DNA of 38,451 nt, from contig JAEOSD010000006.1 of assembly GCA_016840545.1 (NCBI GenBank), positions 1 through 38,451 on the forward strand, in the 5' to 3' direction. The position numbers and the translations under genes are program-made. This document shows, piece after piece, positions 7,525 through 16,109 of this stretch. How positions within the stretch are numbered: the first letter of the stretch is position 1; each line of letters starts with the position of its first letter. The notes beneath the pieces were generated by a model that saw nothing but the letters and a program-made list of their open reading frames with translations, was not told the DNA's origin and ran no database searches. Source of the stretch: Promethearchaeota archaeon. GTDB lineage: Archaea; Asgardarchaeota; Lokiarchaeia; Sigyniarchaeales; SOKP01.

Positions 7525-8274
7525 TTAATGAATATGGTTTAATATCTCTGAAATATCATTTACTTTTATATAATTTGGGACATTAATTTCTCTTTCAAAA
7601 GGAAATCTAAGCATTCTCTTACACAAGATTGTTTGTAATCCAGCTCTATCTCCACCAACAATATCAGCATGCTCATCCCCACATACCATGCATGTTTCAG
7701 GTTTTTCTAAACCCATTTTTTTTAATGTATACAAAAAAATATCGGGATCAGGTTTTCTTTTTCCAAATTCAGCAGATGTAACCACAGCATTAAAAAATTC
7801 CATTAAATCATACTTTTTAAGTAAATTAATTATTGTCATATGATGTGGATGATTAGATAAAACCGCCATTTTAAGATTTTTAAAATTTGATAACTTTTCT
7901 AAAGTATCTTTTGTATTTTTAAAAGGAACCCATTCTTTCTCTTCATATGAATGATATAAATCTGCTAATTCGAAATAAATTTCTCTATTAATCTTCTCCA
8001 GATTCAATTCATCTAAAACCAATTCAAATACATTTGAAGTGGGAAATTCTTTTTTTGTCTTAAGGCTTTGTTTAAAATATTGAGTTCTTTTTTTTTTGAA
8101 CAATTTGGAAAATTGTTTAATGATTTCCTCGTTATTTAAAATATTTGTCTCCCTTAATTTTTCTATTGACTTTCTAAGCCCTTTTCTAAAACATTCAAAA
8201 TATGTCTCTATAGAAGCATTCCTGAATTCAAATAACGTAAAACCGAAATCAAATATTAAACCATCTAGTTTCAT
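7525..8274 (-). CDS. HAD-superfamily hydrolase, unusual motif I
   Basis: A 249-residue HAD subfamily IA protein. Motif I reads IFDFGFTL: nucleophile D9 is present but the usual second Asp two residues later is Gly11. Motif II is LSNHPHH, motif III the Lys in FGKRKPDPDIF, and motif IV CMVCGDEHADIVGGDRAGL. The cap (about 15-110) is long, charged and helical. Loss of the second Asp removes the general acid used by phosphatases. The enzyme could therefore be a dehalogenase-like or otherwise altered hydrolase, or use another residue. It is the upstream gene of a pair with the M24 peptidase. Substrate unknown. Confidence 0.8.
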   Translation of the reverse strand: MKLDGLIFDFGFTLFEFRNASIETYFECFRKGLRKSIEKLRETNILNNEEIIKQFSKLFKKKRTQYFKQSLKTKKEFPTSNVFELVLDELNLEKINREIYFELADLYHSYEEKEWVPFKNTKDTLEKLSNFKNLKMAVLSNHPHHMTIINLLKKYDLMEFFNAVVTSAEFGKRKPDPDIFLYTLKKMGLEKPETCMVCGDEHADIVGGDRAGLQTILCKRMLRFPFEREINVPNYIKVNDISEILNHIH

Positions 8275-8409
8275 ATTCTATTTTATTAAAAATCTTTTTA
8301 AATTTTAATCTATCTCTCTCCTTTTATAAATTTAATTTAATTTGGATTTGTTAAAGATTTAATAATAAACAAGTTTTTTGAGAAAAATTAATAATTTATT
8401 TGAAGTACC

Positions 8410-8934
8410 ATGTCAATTAAAAAATGGCTTACTGATGATACAATTGGAGAGGATAGGAAAAAAAGAGAAGAGGAATATAATAAGTTATCCAAGGAAGAAA
8501 AGACAGAATTAAAAAAGAAAAAGCTACAACAAATAATTCAAAAAGATAAGAAGGAAAAGCCAATTATAACAAAATCAGAAAACTTTTTGAATGAAGTTAT
8601 AAAATTTAAGGAATGGTTAGACGAGAGAAATTATATAAAAGGAGATTTAGTTAAAATCGAAATGTGGATAAAAAATTTATATAGGAGCCTTGAATCGAAT
8701 TATATTCAAAACCAATCTCAGAAGAAAAATATCTCTAAGTTAAAGGAAAAATATAGAGAAATTCCACTAGCATTTTTAGATGAAAAAACCAGAATTGCAC
8801 TAAACAAGAAATTAAGGAATGTTAATAGAACAGCATCAGATAATTATTATCTAAGAAAATTAAAAGAGACTATAAAAGAAAGATTAAAAGAAGCGGAATA
8901 TTATGAGACTTTAAGAAAGATTTTAGAAAATTAA
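8410..8934 (+). CDS. Charged helical/coiled-coil protein, unknown function
   Basis: A 174-residue protein that I do not recognise. It is extremely rich in Lys and Glu and almost entirely helical in appearance. A disordered-looking charged stretch (about 12-55, runs such as KKREEEYNKLSKEEK) is followed by regular heptad-like segments (about 60-100 and 135-172). It has no cysteines, membrane helices or catalytic motifs. It lies 49 bases upstream of the nucleotidyltransferase on the same strand, so it may be co-transcribed. The ATG follows the sequence GAAGTACC, not a clear ribosome site. A scaffold or nucleic-acid-binding role is possible but unsupported. Confidence 0.6.
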   Translation: MSIKKWLTDDTIGEDRKKREEEYNKLSKEEKTELKKKKLQQIIQKDKKEKPIITKSENFLNEVIKFKEWLDERNYIKGDLVKIEMWIKNLYRSLESNYIQNQSQKKNISKLKEKYREIPLAFLDEKTRIALNKKLRNVNRTASDNYYLRKLKETIKERLKEAEYYETLRKILEN

Positions 8935-8983
8935 TCTTAATTGATAAAATTATTTTGTTAATCATCAGAAAAAACGAAGTTGA

Positions 8984-10072
8984 ATGTGGTTAATTTGCCC
9001 TATTGCTGGAGTCGGAACACGCCTTCAACCTTTTACATATTCTAAGCCTAAGGCTTTTTTAAAAGTGGCAGGAAAAAGATTAATTGATCATATATTGATC
9101 AAATTAAAAAAAACATTTCCCAAAGATTCAAACATATGCTTTATAGTGGGATATAAGAAAAGGCAAATTACCGATTATTTACAAAAAAATTATTCAGATT
9201 ATTTTAATTTGGAATTTATTGAACAAATTCCTTTGGGTTTCGAGGCAGATTCTCCTTTCTTTAGTGGTTTGGGTGATGCGATACTATTAGCTAAGAATTA
9301 TGCTTATAATGATGATTGTTTTATTTTTCTTAGTGATCGTTTACCTTTAGAGGATTATTCATCTATTCTTCTCACTTATCATCAAGGAAATTGTGAAGGA
9401 ATTATCAATATGAAGAAAGTTGAAAATCCTCAATTTTATGGAGTAACAGTGCTAGATGAAAATGGATATGTAGAAAAAATAGTGGAAAAACCAAGTGCGT
9501 TCATTTCTAATTATGCTGTGTCCGGAGCGTATTTATTTGGGAAAAGTATAGCCCCAAGATTATTTCAACTATTAGAAGAGCAAAAGAAAGTTGAAATAAA
9601 AAATGGAAAAGAACATCAATTAACTCCAATTATTCAAAAGTTAGTTGAGGAAGGTGTTAAACTTAAAGTTAATGAAATGCAGAACGAAATCTTGGATTTT
9701 GGTCGTCCTGATAGTTTATTAGATGGTAATCGTCATCTTCTCTCAGAATTAAAGTTAAAAGATCCTTTATATGAAAACCTATTCCGTTCTGGAAATATTG
9801 TTGATTCTAAGATTATTCCCCCTGTATTTATTGGAAAAGATGTAAAAATAACTGATTCAGTAATAGGTCCTAATGTATCGATTGGAGATGACTTAATTAT
9901 TAATAAATGTATTCTTTCTGAATCTGTTATTGGAGATGGTGTAGTTATGAAAAAAATAATATCAACTAATAGTATTATTGGAGATTATTCAATTTTGGAA
10001 GATTTAATAAAGAATAATATTACTATTGGAGACTCTACTTATATCACTACATCTAATATGAAGTCCTTTTAG
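8984..10072 (+). CDS. Sugar-phosphate nucleotidyltransferase with left-handed beta-helix
   Basis: A 362-residue enzyme of the glucose-1-phosphate thymidylyl/uridylyltransferase family that makes NDP-sugars. The N-terminal Rossmann-like domain starts with PIAGVGTRLQPFTYSKPKAF, the nucleotide-binding signature with R13 and K21. The metal-binding Asp lies in FLSDRLPLE. GRPDSLLDGN marks the end of the catalytic domain (about 230). From about 265 the sequence has hexapeptide-like turns (VFIGKDVKI, SVIGPNVSI, SVIGDGVVM, SIIGDYSIL, ITIGDST) that form a left-handed parallel beta-helix. Bifunctional members acetylate the sugar; no acetyltransferase motif is certain here. Probably supplies surface glycans. 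A shorter relative lies at 30866-31594. Confidence 0.88.
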   Translation: MWLICPIAGVGTRLQPFTYSKPKAFLKVAGKRLIDHILIKLKKTFPKDSNICFIVGYKKRQITDYLQKNYSDYFNLEFIEQIPLGFEADSPFFSGLGDAILLAKNYAYNDDCFIFLSDRLPLEDYSSILLTYHQGNCEGIINMKKVENPQFYGVTVLDENGYVEKIVEKPSAFISNYAVSGAYLFGKSIAPRLFQLLEEQKKVEIKNGKEHQLTPIIQKLVEEGVKLKVNEMQNEILDFGRPDSLLDGNRHLLSELKLKDPLYENLFRSGNIVDSKIIPPVFIGKDVKITDSVIGPNVSIGDDLIINKCILSESVIGDGVVMKKIISTNSIIGDYSILEDLIKNNITIGDSTYITTSNMKSF

Positions 10073-10107
10073 ATTTTTAAAAAAAAGAATTTTTGTTAAA
10101 ATGGAAA
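10073..10107. terminator. Convergent T/A-rich terminator region
   Basis: The gap between two convergent genes contains TTTTT runs on the plus strand (ATTTTTAAAAAAAAGAATTTTTG). It has a run of eight A that is a T run on the minus strand, fitting termination from both sides. Confidence 0.35.
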
Positions 10108-11526
10108 TTAATTAAATACTGGTTTTTTATTCTGCCAAGGAGCAATCTCTTCAAACGCGCTCGATATTTGAAGTACAGTTTCTTCATCAAATCTTTTCCC
10201 AACAATCTGCATTCCTAAAGGCAATTTTTCGCTAGACCAACCGCATGGTATTGATGCAGCAGGTAATGAAGTTAAGTTAAATGGATAAGTAAAGGGATAC
10301 CATCCTGAATGCGAAACCGCTTTACCTTGGATTTTTGAAGGTCCGACACTTCCCAATTCAAAAGCAGGCACTGCTGTAGTTGGCGTAATTAAGATATCAT
10401 AATTCTTAAAAAACTGATGCATTACCTCATCACAAGCCAATCGCTGAGATAAAGCAAGTTGAAGATTCATTGCAGTCATTGGTAAAGCAACTTCAATTTG
10501 TTTGATCAGACCAGGTGTTATACGATCTCCCCATTCATCAAGTTTTCTTTTAAAATCATAAGCGGTTCCAACAGTACCATAGGTATAAAATGCATTTTCT
10601 GCTTTTCTCATGTTAATATTTACTTTTTCGGCTGTCCAATCGAACGTTTCTAGTTTATCAATTGAATTAAGTACCGCTTTCTCAACATCAGAATCTAATG
10701 CTTTTGCTAAACCCAAATCAAGGGAATAACCAATTTTTAATTTTGAAGGCTTTTCATCAAGTATCTCGACATATTTTATATCATTTTCTGGGAGTGACTG
10801 TCTGTCTCCCAGGTGGGGTCCTTTCATAACATCCAACATAAGAGCGGCATCTTTTACATATCGAGTCATTGGTCCATAATGATCCATAGTGTAGAATTCA
10901 AGACCTATGCGTGGATATTTAGGGATTCTTCCATATGTAGGTTTCAAACCAAATATCCCACATAAACAGCTAGGAACCCTTATAGATCCACCTCCATCTG
11001 AGCCTAGCGCTAATGGGCTGATACCTGATGCTACTGCGGCACCAGCCCCACCACTTGAACCTCCAGGTGTTTTTTCTAAATTCCAAGGATTTTTAGTCTC
11101 TCCAAAAATTAAATTAAACGTAACCGTAACATGTCCGAATTCTGGTGTATTTGTTTTTCCTAAAATTACACACCCTGCATTTTTAAGCCTTTTAATAACT
11201 ACTTCATCTTCTTCAGGTATAAAATCTTCATATAGTTTAGAACCAAATGTAGTCCTAATTCCTTTAATCATAATTAAATCTTTAATGCTAGTCGGAATCC
11301 CGTTAAGTAATGGTATATCTACTCCATTTTTAACTCTTTTATCTGCTTCTTTAGCCATTTCTCTAGCTAAATCAAACGTTGGAGTACAATACGCATTTAG
11401 AATTGGATTAATCTTTTCAATTCTTTCAATAATTATCTCTGTAATTTCTTGAGAAGTTAGATCTCCTTTTTTTATAGAATCTGCCATGTCACAAGCAGAC
11501 ATATAACAAATTTCTTCATTTTTCAT
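10108..11526 (-). CDS. Amidase-signature family amidase (GatA-like fold)
   Basis: A 472-residue amidase of the Ser-cisSer-Lys type. The triad is readable: K82 in TSIKDL, S157 in the Gly/Ser-rich PGGSSGGAG, and nucleophile S181 in DGGGSIRVPS. Length and the C-terminal block (SLPAASIPCGW then LPLGMQIVG) fit general amidases and GatA. True archaeal GatA or GatD/E would be expected beside gatB or in a GatCAB set. No partner is present, so a stand-alone amidase acting on small amides, formamide-like or aryl-amide substrates is more likely. It is transcribed alone, convergent with the nucleotidyltransferase, and has a 243-base AT-rich gap upstream. Confidence 0.88.
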   Translation of the reverse strand: MKNEEICYMSACDMADSIKKGDLTSQEITEIIIERIEKINPILNAYCTPTFDLAREMAKEADKRVKNGVDIPLLNGIPTSIKDLIMIKGIRTTFGSKLYEDFIPEEDEVVIKRLKNAGCVILGKTNTPEFGHVTVTFNLIFGETKNPWNLEKTPGGSSGGAGAAVASGISPLALGSDGGGSIRVPSCLCGIFGLKPTYGRIPKYPRIGLEFYTMDHYGPMTRYVKDAALMLDVMKGPHLGDRQSLPENDIKYVEILDEKPSKLKIGYSLDLGLAKALDSDVEKAVLNSIDKLETFDWTAEKVNINMRKAENAFYTYGTVGTAYDFKRKLDEWGDRITPGLIKQIEVALPMTAMNLQLALSQRLACDEVMHQFFKNYDILITPTTAVPAFELGSVGPSKIQGKAVSHSGWYPFTYPFNLTSLPAASIPCGWSSEKLPLGMQIVGKRFDEETVLQISSAFEEIAPWQNKKPVFN

Positions 11527-11769
11527 ATTTTAATACCCTAATCTTCCTAGATTATAAGATCTTTTATATTATCTTTTATATAATTATTGTGTTTTATTTT
11601 AATTGTTATTAAGGATTAAAATAGCATTATTTAAAGCATTAATAATAAATTGTTTTATTTTGAGAGATAATAATATTGTGTTTAAATAAAGTATAAATTT
11701 CTCAATATACTATTATCGAATATAATTTAACATAAGATAGGAAAATCATAATAAAAATAAGATGTTAAG

Positions 11770-12453
11770 TTGAAACGTAAAAACAAAATTATATTAGCTT
11801 TAGTATTTCTAAATGTTGTCGTTTTTTGTTTATGGTCCAATGGGTTTGTTAAAGCACAGACTTATTCCTTAGGAGTAAAAGAAGATAAAGAGTATATTTG
11901 GGAAGTAACTTATTTGGATTCAAGTTTATTTGGTAGAATATTAGGTTATGAGCCCAATTTTGATGTGGGTGATAGAATAAGGGTAATAATTAGAGAAATT
12001 GTTGATGTTGAGACATATTGGAGAATAACTGTATATTTTTGGGATTATCAAACTGATTGGGCTCAACAAGGAGCTATTGAGAACATTGAACTATATAAAA
12101 TGGCCGCTCAATACGAACATTGCATATTTTTACCAACTCCGGTTGATAGTTTCCTTGAATCAGTTGGAGACCAATTTCCAGCAGACTATCAAGTAGATGG
12201 ATTTAAAATATCCCAAATCTTAAAATCAGAAATAGATAAAGAATATTTACATGAAAGAACATATAATAATGACGGAATTCTAGAAACAGAAGCGGTTTAT
12301 GAATATGCTAATACAAGATTAATCATCAAAGTTGAAGCAACATTTATGATGATTCCAATGGGAATATATTTTATTGGTTTCATTTTACTGGCTAGTATAG
12401 CAATTATTTTTATTAGTATTAAAAACAAGAAGTATTCAATTAAAATGCTTTGA
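11770..12453 (+). CDS. Membrane-anchored extracytoplasmic protein, unknown function
   Basis: A 227-residue protein that I cannot assign. It begins at a TTG codon; the nearby upstream ATG is followed at once by a stop in its own frame. The N-terminus KRKNKIILALVFLNVVVF is a signal peptide with likely cleavage near VKA-Q (about 29). Residues 35-190 are a beta-rich aromatic domain (EYIWEVTY, YWRITVYFWDY), outside the cell by inference. Residues about 195-215 form a C-terminal membrane helix with a short basic tail (KNKKYSIK). The upstream 243-base gap shows only AT-rich DNA with no clear operator. Architecture fits the single-pass surface proteins found in Asgard-type genomes. Confidence 0.65.
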   Translation: MKRKNKIILALVFLNVVVFCLWSNGFVKAQTYSLGVKEDKEYIWEVTYLDSSLFGRILGYEPNFDVGDRIRVIIREIVDVETYWRITVYFWDYQTDWAQQGAIENIELYKMAAQYEHCIFLPTPVDSFLESVGDQFPADYQVDGFKISQILKSEIDKEYLHERTYNNDGILETEAVYEYANTRLIIKVEATFMMIPMGIYFIGFILLASIAIIFISIKNKKYSIKML

Positions 12454-12480
12454 ACAAAAAGTTAATTGATCTTTTTTTTA
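12454..12480 (+). terminator. T-run terminator after the membrane-anchored protein gene
   Basis: A run of eight T (12472-12479) follows GATC 24 bases after the plus-strand gene ends and reaches into the stop of the convergent gene. This is the usual archaeal U-tract signal. Confidence 0.4.
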
Positions 12481-12885
12481 AAATTTAAAATCTTCCTGCC
12501 ATTTTTTATATCCAATCTGCCATAGTTTTAATCTAGGTTTGTTTATCTTATTATCAACTTGCAGTCCTGGTTGAGGATTGTCCATAACTTTCCGATAACG
12601 ATGATAATATTCTTCTGCACTTGGATTTTGTTTAATGAGATTCAAAATTGCTCTTTCAGTAAAATAGAGAATTAAATCGGGTTTAATCTTCGGATTAATT
12701 TTCGTTAGTTCAAGTGTATTTTCATCTTTTTTAATTAAATAATAATGTAATTTGAAATTTTCATCATCCATAGAATTTACAGTTATGAAATATTCCCAAC
12801 ATGCATTAACTCTAAGATGTCTCATTAAATCTAAATTATTCGGAAAATAATTGTTTAATTCATTAAATAATTCCTCTGAATTCAT
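12478..12885 (-). CDS. Small SCP2-like domain protein (A)
   Basis: A 135-residue soluble protein with the feel of an SCP2-type lipid-carrier fold. N-terminal strands (ACWEYFITV, FKLHYYLIK) are followed by PDLILYFTERAILNLIK, the strand-helix pattern common in SCP2, and a C-terminal stretch ending GYKKWQEDF. It resembles protein B at 14458-14937 over the second half. Both have DL-x-L followed by an A-x-x-x-L/I helix, an NP turn and a terminal L-x-x-x-GY. The two small proteins bracket an aldehyde dehydrogenase in one minus-strand unit, with gaps of 19 and 59 bases. A role in presenting a hydrophobic aldehyde or acyl substrate is inference. No catalytic motif is seen. Confidence 0.55.
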   Translation of the reverse strand: MNSEELFNELNNYFPNNLDLMRHLRVNACWEYFITVNSMDDENFKLHYYLIKKDENTLELTKINPKIKPDLILYFTERAILNLIKQNPSAEEYYHRYRKVMDNPQPGLQVDNKINKPRLKLWQIGYKKWQEDFKF

Positions 12886-12904
12886 AATAAACTCCCTTTC
12901 TAGA

Positions 12905-14398
12905 TCACTTAAGTTTTCCTAGACTAATTGGAGTTCCATCATAAATATATTTTCCATAAACTAATTCTTGGGGATAATATTTACATCCAGGAGGATAGGC
13001 GGAATCTTTAATTCCCCCCAGAGCAACTGTAATATCAGTGAGCATGGGTCTTGCATTAATATATATGTTTGCAGCTTCTAATTCATTTTTAAAAGTTTCT
13101 ATTGTTTCTAAATTTGAGGTATAAGCTACTGCTCGCATACCATAGTTGCTGGCATTAGCCAATTTTATTGCATCTTTTAAGTTTTCAGCTTTCGTAATAG
13201 ATCTAACAGGTCCAAACGCTTCCTCTCGCCATAGAAATGGAGCATCAGTTAAGTCTTCACACAATTCAGGTTTTATTTCTACCAGAGTTGGTTTGTAAAA
13301 TAAGCCATAATCTTCGCCAGGATCTATTTTTTCGGCTCCAGTATATATTTTACAACCATATTTTTTTGCATCTGCAACCATCACTTCCATCATCATCAAA
13401 ATTTTACGACTCCCTAATGGGCCAATATCGGTACTTGGGTCCGTAGGGTCTCCATATTTTAATTTCTCAATTTCTTTTATTAAATATTCGATATATTCAT
13501 CATAAATGTTACTATGAACAATTAAACGCTTCATTGAAAAGCATTGTTGACCAGAATTTGTGTAACTAGCCATAACGTTCCATTTCGCTACCTGTTCTAG
13601 ATTTACATCATCCATCACAATCCCTGCATCGTTTCCGGCACATTCAAAGAAAAAATTCTTAAATGGACGAGTATACATTGCAACACCCATTGATTTATCA
13701 ACGGTTTTTTTTAAGATATTGGCATAACGAACTAAGATGTCTTTGGCAGTGTGAGAGGAGGTAATCGTCATTAAAGTTTTAATTAATGGAGATTTAAGAA
13801 ATTCATCAACAGCCCAATTTCCAGGCGCAATTACTAAATTAAGAGCTTCAAGAGCAGGTAAATTCATTTCTTCCATCATAGATTGTGCTTCTATCATAGT
13901 TAATGGACAAGCTGTGGAAGGTTTAACGATGGCTGCATTACCTACTAAATAATTTGCCCCCCATTGATAAAGAGGAAGACTTATTGGTGTATTACGAGGA
14001 GAAATACATGCTGCTAATCCATGAGGGATATACCTTATTCTGACAAATTGCTCTCCTTCTATGCTTGTTAATGTTTTTTCTTCTATAAATTGATAATACC
14101 AGTCACAAAATCTAAACCCCGTCATTACAATATTCAATTCCCATTCTGAATATTTGATGGGTAATCCCCCTTCTGCAACAATTAAATCTTTTAGTTGCTT
14201 CTTTTTAAATCGCAATTTGCTTGCATAATTAGAAAGAAGTTGAGCTCTCTCAAAAAAATCCATTTCTTTTAAGAGATTTTGACTTGCATGTACTTCTTTA
14301 ATTTTTTCTTGAACCGTCTCTGGTGTATCTGCTGGTATAGTTCTTAAAACTTCACCAGTATATTTATTTTTTATTTCTAATTCTTTTACTTTTGACAT
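12905..14398 (-). CDS. Aldehyde dehydrogenase family protein
   Basis: A 497-residue NAD(P)-dependent aldehyde dehydrogenase. Key residues are K159 (AAIVKPS, cofactor binding), general base E252 in FFECAGNDAGIV and catalytic thiol C286 in TNSGQQCFSMKR. The C-terminal block EEAFGPV contains the usual Glu. The region between residues 205 and 252 departs from common members: the usual FTGS turn reads TITSSHTAKDI, and the E252 segment is ECAGND rather than ELGGKN. It therefore belongs to a divergent branch. It oxidises an aldehyde to an acid, or to acyl-CoA in some branches. It sits between two SCP2-like small proteins and downstream of an NAD-dependent epimerase/ketoreductase-like gene, suggesting one catabolic unit. 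Confidence 0.87.
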   Translation of the reverse strand: MSKVKELEIKNKYTGEVLRTIPADTPETVQEKIKEVHASQNLLKEMDFFERAQLLSNYASKLRFKKKQLKDLIVAEGGLPIKYSEWELNIVMTGFRFCDWYYQFIEEKTLTSIEGEQFVRIRYIPHGLAACISPRNTPISLPLYQWGANYLVGNAAIVKPSTACPLTMIEAQSMMEEMNLPALEALNLVIAPGNWAVDEFLKSPLIKTLMTITSSHTAKDILVRYANILKKTVDKSMGVAMYTRPFKNFFFECAGNDAGIVMDDVNLEQVAKWNVMASYTNSGQQCFSMKRLIVHSNIYDEYIEYLIKEIEKLKYGDPTDPSTDIGPLGSRKILMMMEVMVADAKKYGCKIYTGAEKIDPGEDYGLFYKPTLVEIKPELCEDLTDAPFLWREEAFGPVRSITKAENLKDAIKLANASNYGMRAVAYTSNLETIETFKNELEAANIYINARPMLTDITVALGGIKDSAYPPGCKYYPQELVYGKYIYDGTPISLGKLK

Positions 14399-14457
14399 TT
14401 ATTCTATTTACCTTTATATATTTGAATATGATTTCAAAGTTAATTTAAAAAAAAGCT

Positions 14458-14937
14458 TTAGATACTATAAACATCATCATCCTCTTCGAGAATACCAGCG
14501 GTTCGAGCAAATCTTCCATAACCCATATCAATTAAAATCTGAGTTCTTTTATGCAAGATAAAATCAATCCAACCTTTCTCCTCGTCGGGGTTATTAAAAA
14601 AATAGCCAAGAAGCTGTGCATATTCCACTTTGTTTTTTGTTTGGATTAAGCTTTTAACCGCTTTGATTGAAAGTGCCAGTTCCAAATCAGAATCATCTGC
14701 TCGCCCTGGTCTAATTTCTATTCCATGATCGTTACAATATACATTAAAAATATCTACGGGAGATCTATTATCATAAGCTTCAATTGAATCATAAAGTGCA
14801 AAATCAAAGTCTGAACCAGAAATTAAATCAGAAAAGATTTCAGGATATTTTGATAAAAATGTGGTATATTTCTTTGCTAGTTCTGTTTTAAATTTCTGTT
14901 GATCTATAATTTGACTTGTTAACTCTTCTTCCAACAT
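14458..14937 (-). CDS. Small SCP2-like domain protein (B)
   Basis: A 159-residue soluble acidic protein. It starts with a helical segment (about 1-40), then a central part with IFNVYCNDHGIEIRPG. The C-terminal half SDLELALSIKAVKSLIQ plus WIDFILHKRTQILIDMGYGRF looks like the SCP2 core. The same layout appears in protein A on the other side of the aldehyde dehydrogenase, so I treat them as paralogues. It begins 21 bases after the epimerase-like gene and ends 59 bases before the aldehyde dehydrogenase. No catalytic residues are visible; binding of a hydrophobic ligand is the natural guess from fold only. Confidence 0.5.
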   Translation of the reverse strand: MLEEELTSQIIDQQKFKTELAKKYTTFLSKYPEIFSDLISGSDFDFALYDSIEAYDNRSPVDIFNVYCNDHGIEIRPGRADDSDLELALSIKAVKSLIQTKNKVEYAQLLGYFFNNPDEEKGWIDFILHKRTQILIDMGYGRFARTAGILEEDDDVYSI

Positions 14938-14958
14938 GTTTTTAAGATCCTCTTCTTA

Positions 14959-15951
14959 CTATTTTTCTTTTTCATTAAAGTCCTTATACCATTCAATTGT
15001 TTTTTCTAAACCTTCTCTTAAGGGAGTAATTTTGTAACCTAGTTTTTCAATAGCTTTTTCTGATGAATATGACCAATTGTAGTTAATCATTTTTATTGTT
15101 GGGCGATTTATATAAGGCAATTTCTTTGTAAATTTTGTCTTAGCCTCACATAGCCAACCATACATAAGTGCTAAACTCATAGGAAAATGTCTTACTTTTT
15201 TCTTATTTCCTGAAATTTCAGCAATTAAGTCAAGCCAATCACTAAAAACTGTATTTACCCCACCAAGGATAAATTCTTCTCCTTTTAAATCATCCCTATC
15301 TAATACACTTGCCAATCCATCTGCAATATCATCCACATATACGAAACTACCAATATTAATCCCTTTACCCGGGCATCCCATAAAAGATTTAGCGGCTATG
15401 TCTAATACTGTTTGGCCAAATATATTAAAATCTCTAGGTCCGTAGGCAATTCCAGGATAAAATATGGTTGCATTAAGTCCTCTGCTAATATAATCCTTAA
15501 TTAGCTTTTTTGCTTGAAATTTTGTTTTAGCATAATCAAGAAATAATCCATCCTCACTTTCAAACGTTTCATCAACAGGTTCGGCAGGTGTTGCACCTAA
15601 TGCGATAAAAGAACTAACATAGATTAATCTAATCTTTTTATTTAGGGCTATTTTAGCAACATTTTCTGTACCTATAATATTTACATTTTCAAAAATTGAT
15701 TTATCCCTTGCCCACATACGAGTATAAGCTGCAAGATGATATATAATATCTACATTTTCTACTGCTTTATTTAGACTTTCAATATCTCGGACATCCCCTA
15801 TCACGTATTCTATATTTTTAATTTTTTTAAAGGGAGAAACATCGCTTGTCTCTCTTACTAGAAGTCTCAAATCATGACCTAGCTCATATAATTTTTCTAC
15901 TAAGGGAACACCAAGAAAACCAGTCCCACCAGTTACTAATATTTTAGCCAT
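14959..15951 (-). CDS. NAD-dependent epimerase/dehydratase (extended SDR)
   Basis: A 330-residue extended short-chain dehydrogenase. The nucleotide-binding loop is TGGTGFLG (7-14), followed by DVRD (53-56), HLAA (72-75), VSS (112-114) and active-site Y140-x-x-x-K144. The sequence resembles the dihydroflavonol-reductase/3-beta-hydroxysteroid-dehydrogenase-like branch more than sugar 4-epimerases (short C-terminal domain, IAYGPRDFN). It is the first gene of the four-gene minus-strand unit ending with the small protein at 12478, and its promoter region contains a 12-bp inverted repeat. Substrate unknown; a hydroxy/keto lipid or sugar substrate would fit the downstream SCP2-like and aldehyde dehydrogenase genes. 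Confidence 0.85.
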   Translation of the reverse strand: MAKILVTGGTGFLGVPLVEKLYELGHDLRLLVRETSDVSPFKKIKNIEYVIGDVRDIESLNKAVENVDIIYHLAAYTRMWARDKSIFENVNIIGTENVAKIALNKKIRLIYVSSFIALGATPAEPVDETFESEDGLFLDYAKTKFQAKKLIKDYISRGLNATIFYPGIAYGPRDFNIFGQTVLDIAAKSFMGCPGKGINIGSFVYVDDIADGLASVLDRDDLKGEEFILGGVNTVFSDWLDLIAEISGNKKKVRHFPMSLALMYGWLCEAKTKFTKKLPYINRPTIKMINYNWSYSSEKAIEKLGYKITPLREGLEKTIEWYKDFNEKEK

Positions 15952-15995
15952 TTTGTAAGAAGGAATTGAGAGGTTTTAAAATTTTAATATTAGAA

Positions 15996-16060
15996 ATTTT
16001 TAAGAGTTTTTAAGGGTAACAATACTTTTGCAATTCGCAACCGTTAATACTCTTAAAAAT
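15996..16060. repeat. Inverted repeat in a divergent promoter region
   Basis: ATTTTTAAGAGT (15996-16007) is perfectly complementary to ACTCTTAAAAAT (16049-16060), and the similarity runs on imperfectly inwards for about eight more bases. Between the arms are TTGC and GCAA (16028-16040), a small hairpin. It lies between the divergent SDR and methyltransferase genes, so an operator for either is likely. Confidence 0.5.
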
Positions 16061-16109
16061 AGGAAAATAGAAGAAAAAGTTTACATTATTGTGTAATATA
16101 ATAAAATAG

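Noticed and set aside
10907-11452. 181-codon plus-strand frame opposite the amidase
   Set aside because: It is the antisense shadow of a strongly conserved amidase; its composition (Pro/Ser/Ile rich) is typical of a reverse frame.
10108-11526. Considered GatA of the tRNA amidotransferase
   Set aside because: No gatB or gatC gene is adjacent and the sequence reads as a general amidase, though GatA is not excluded.
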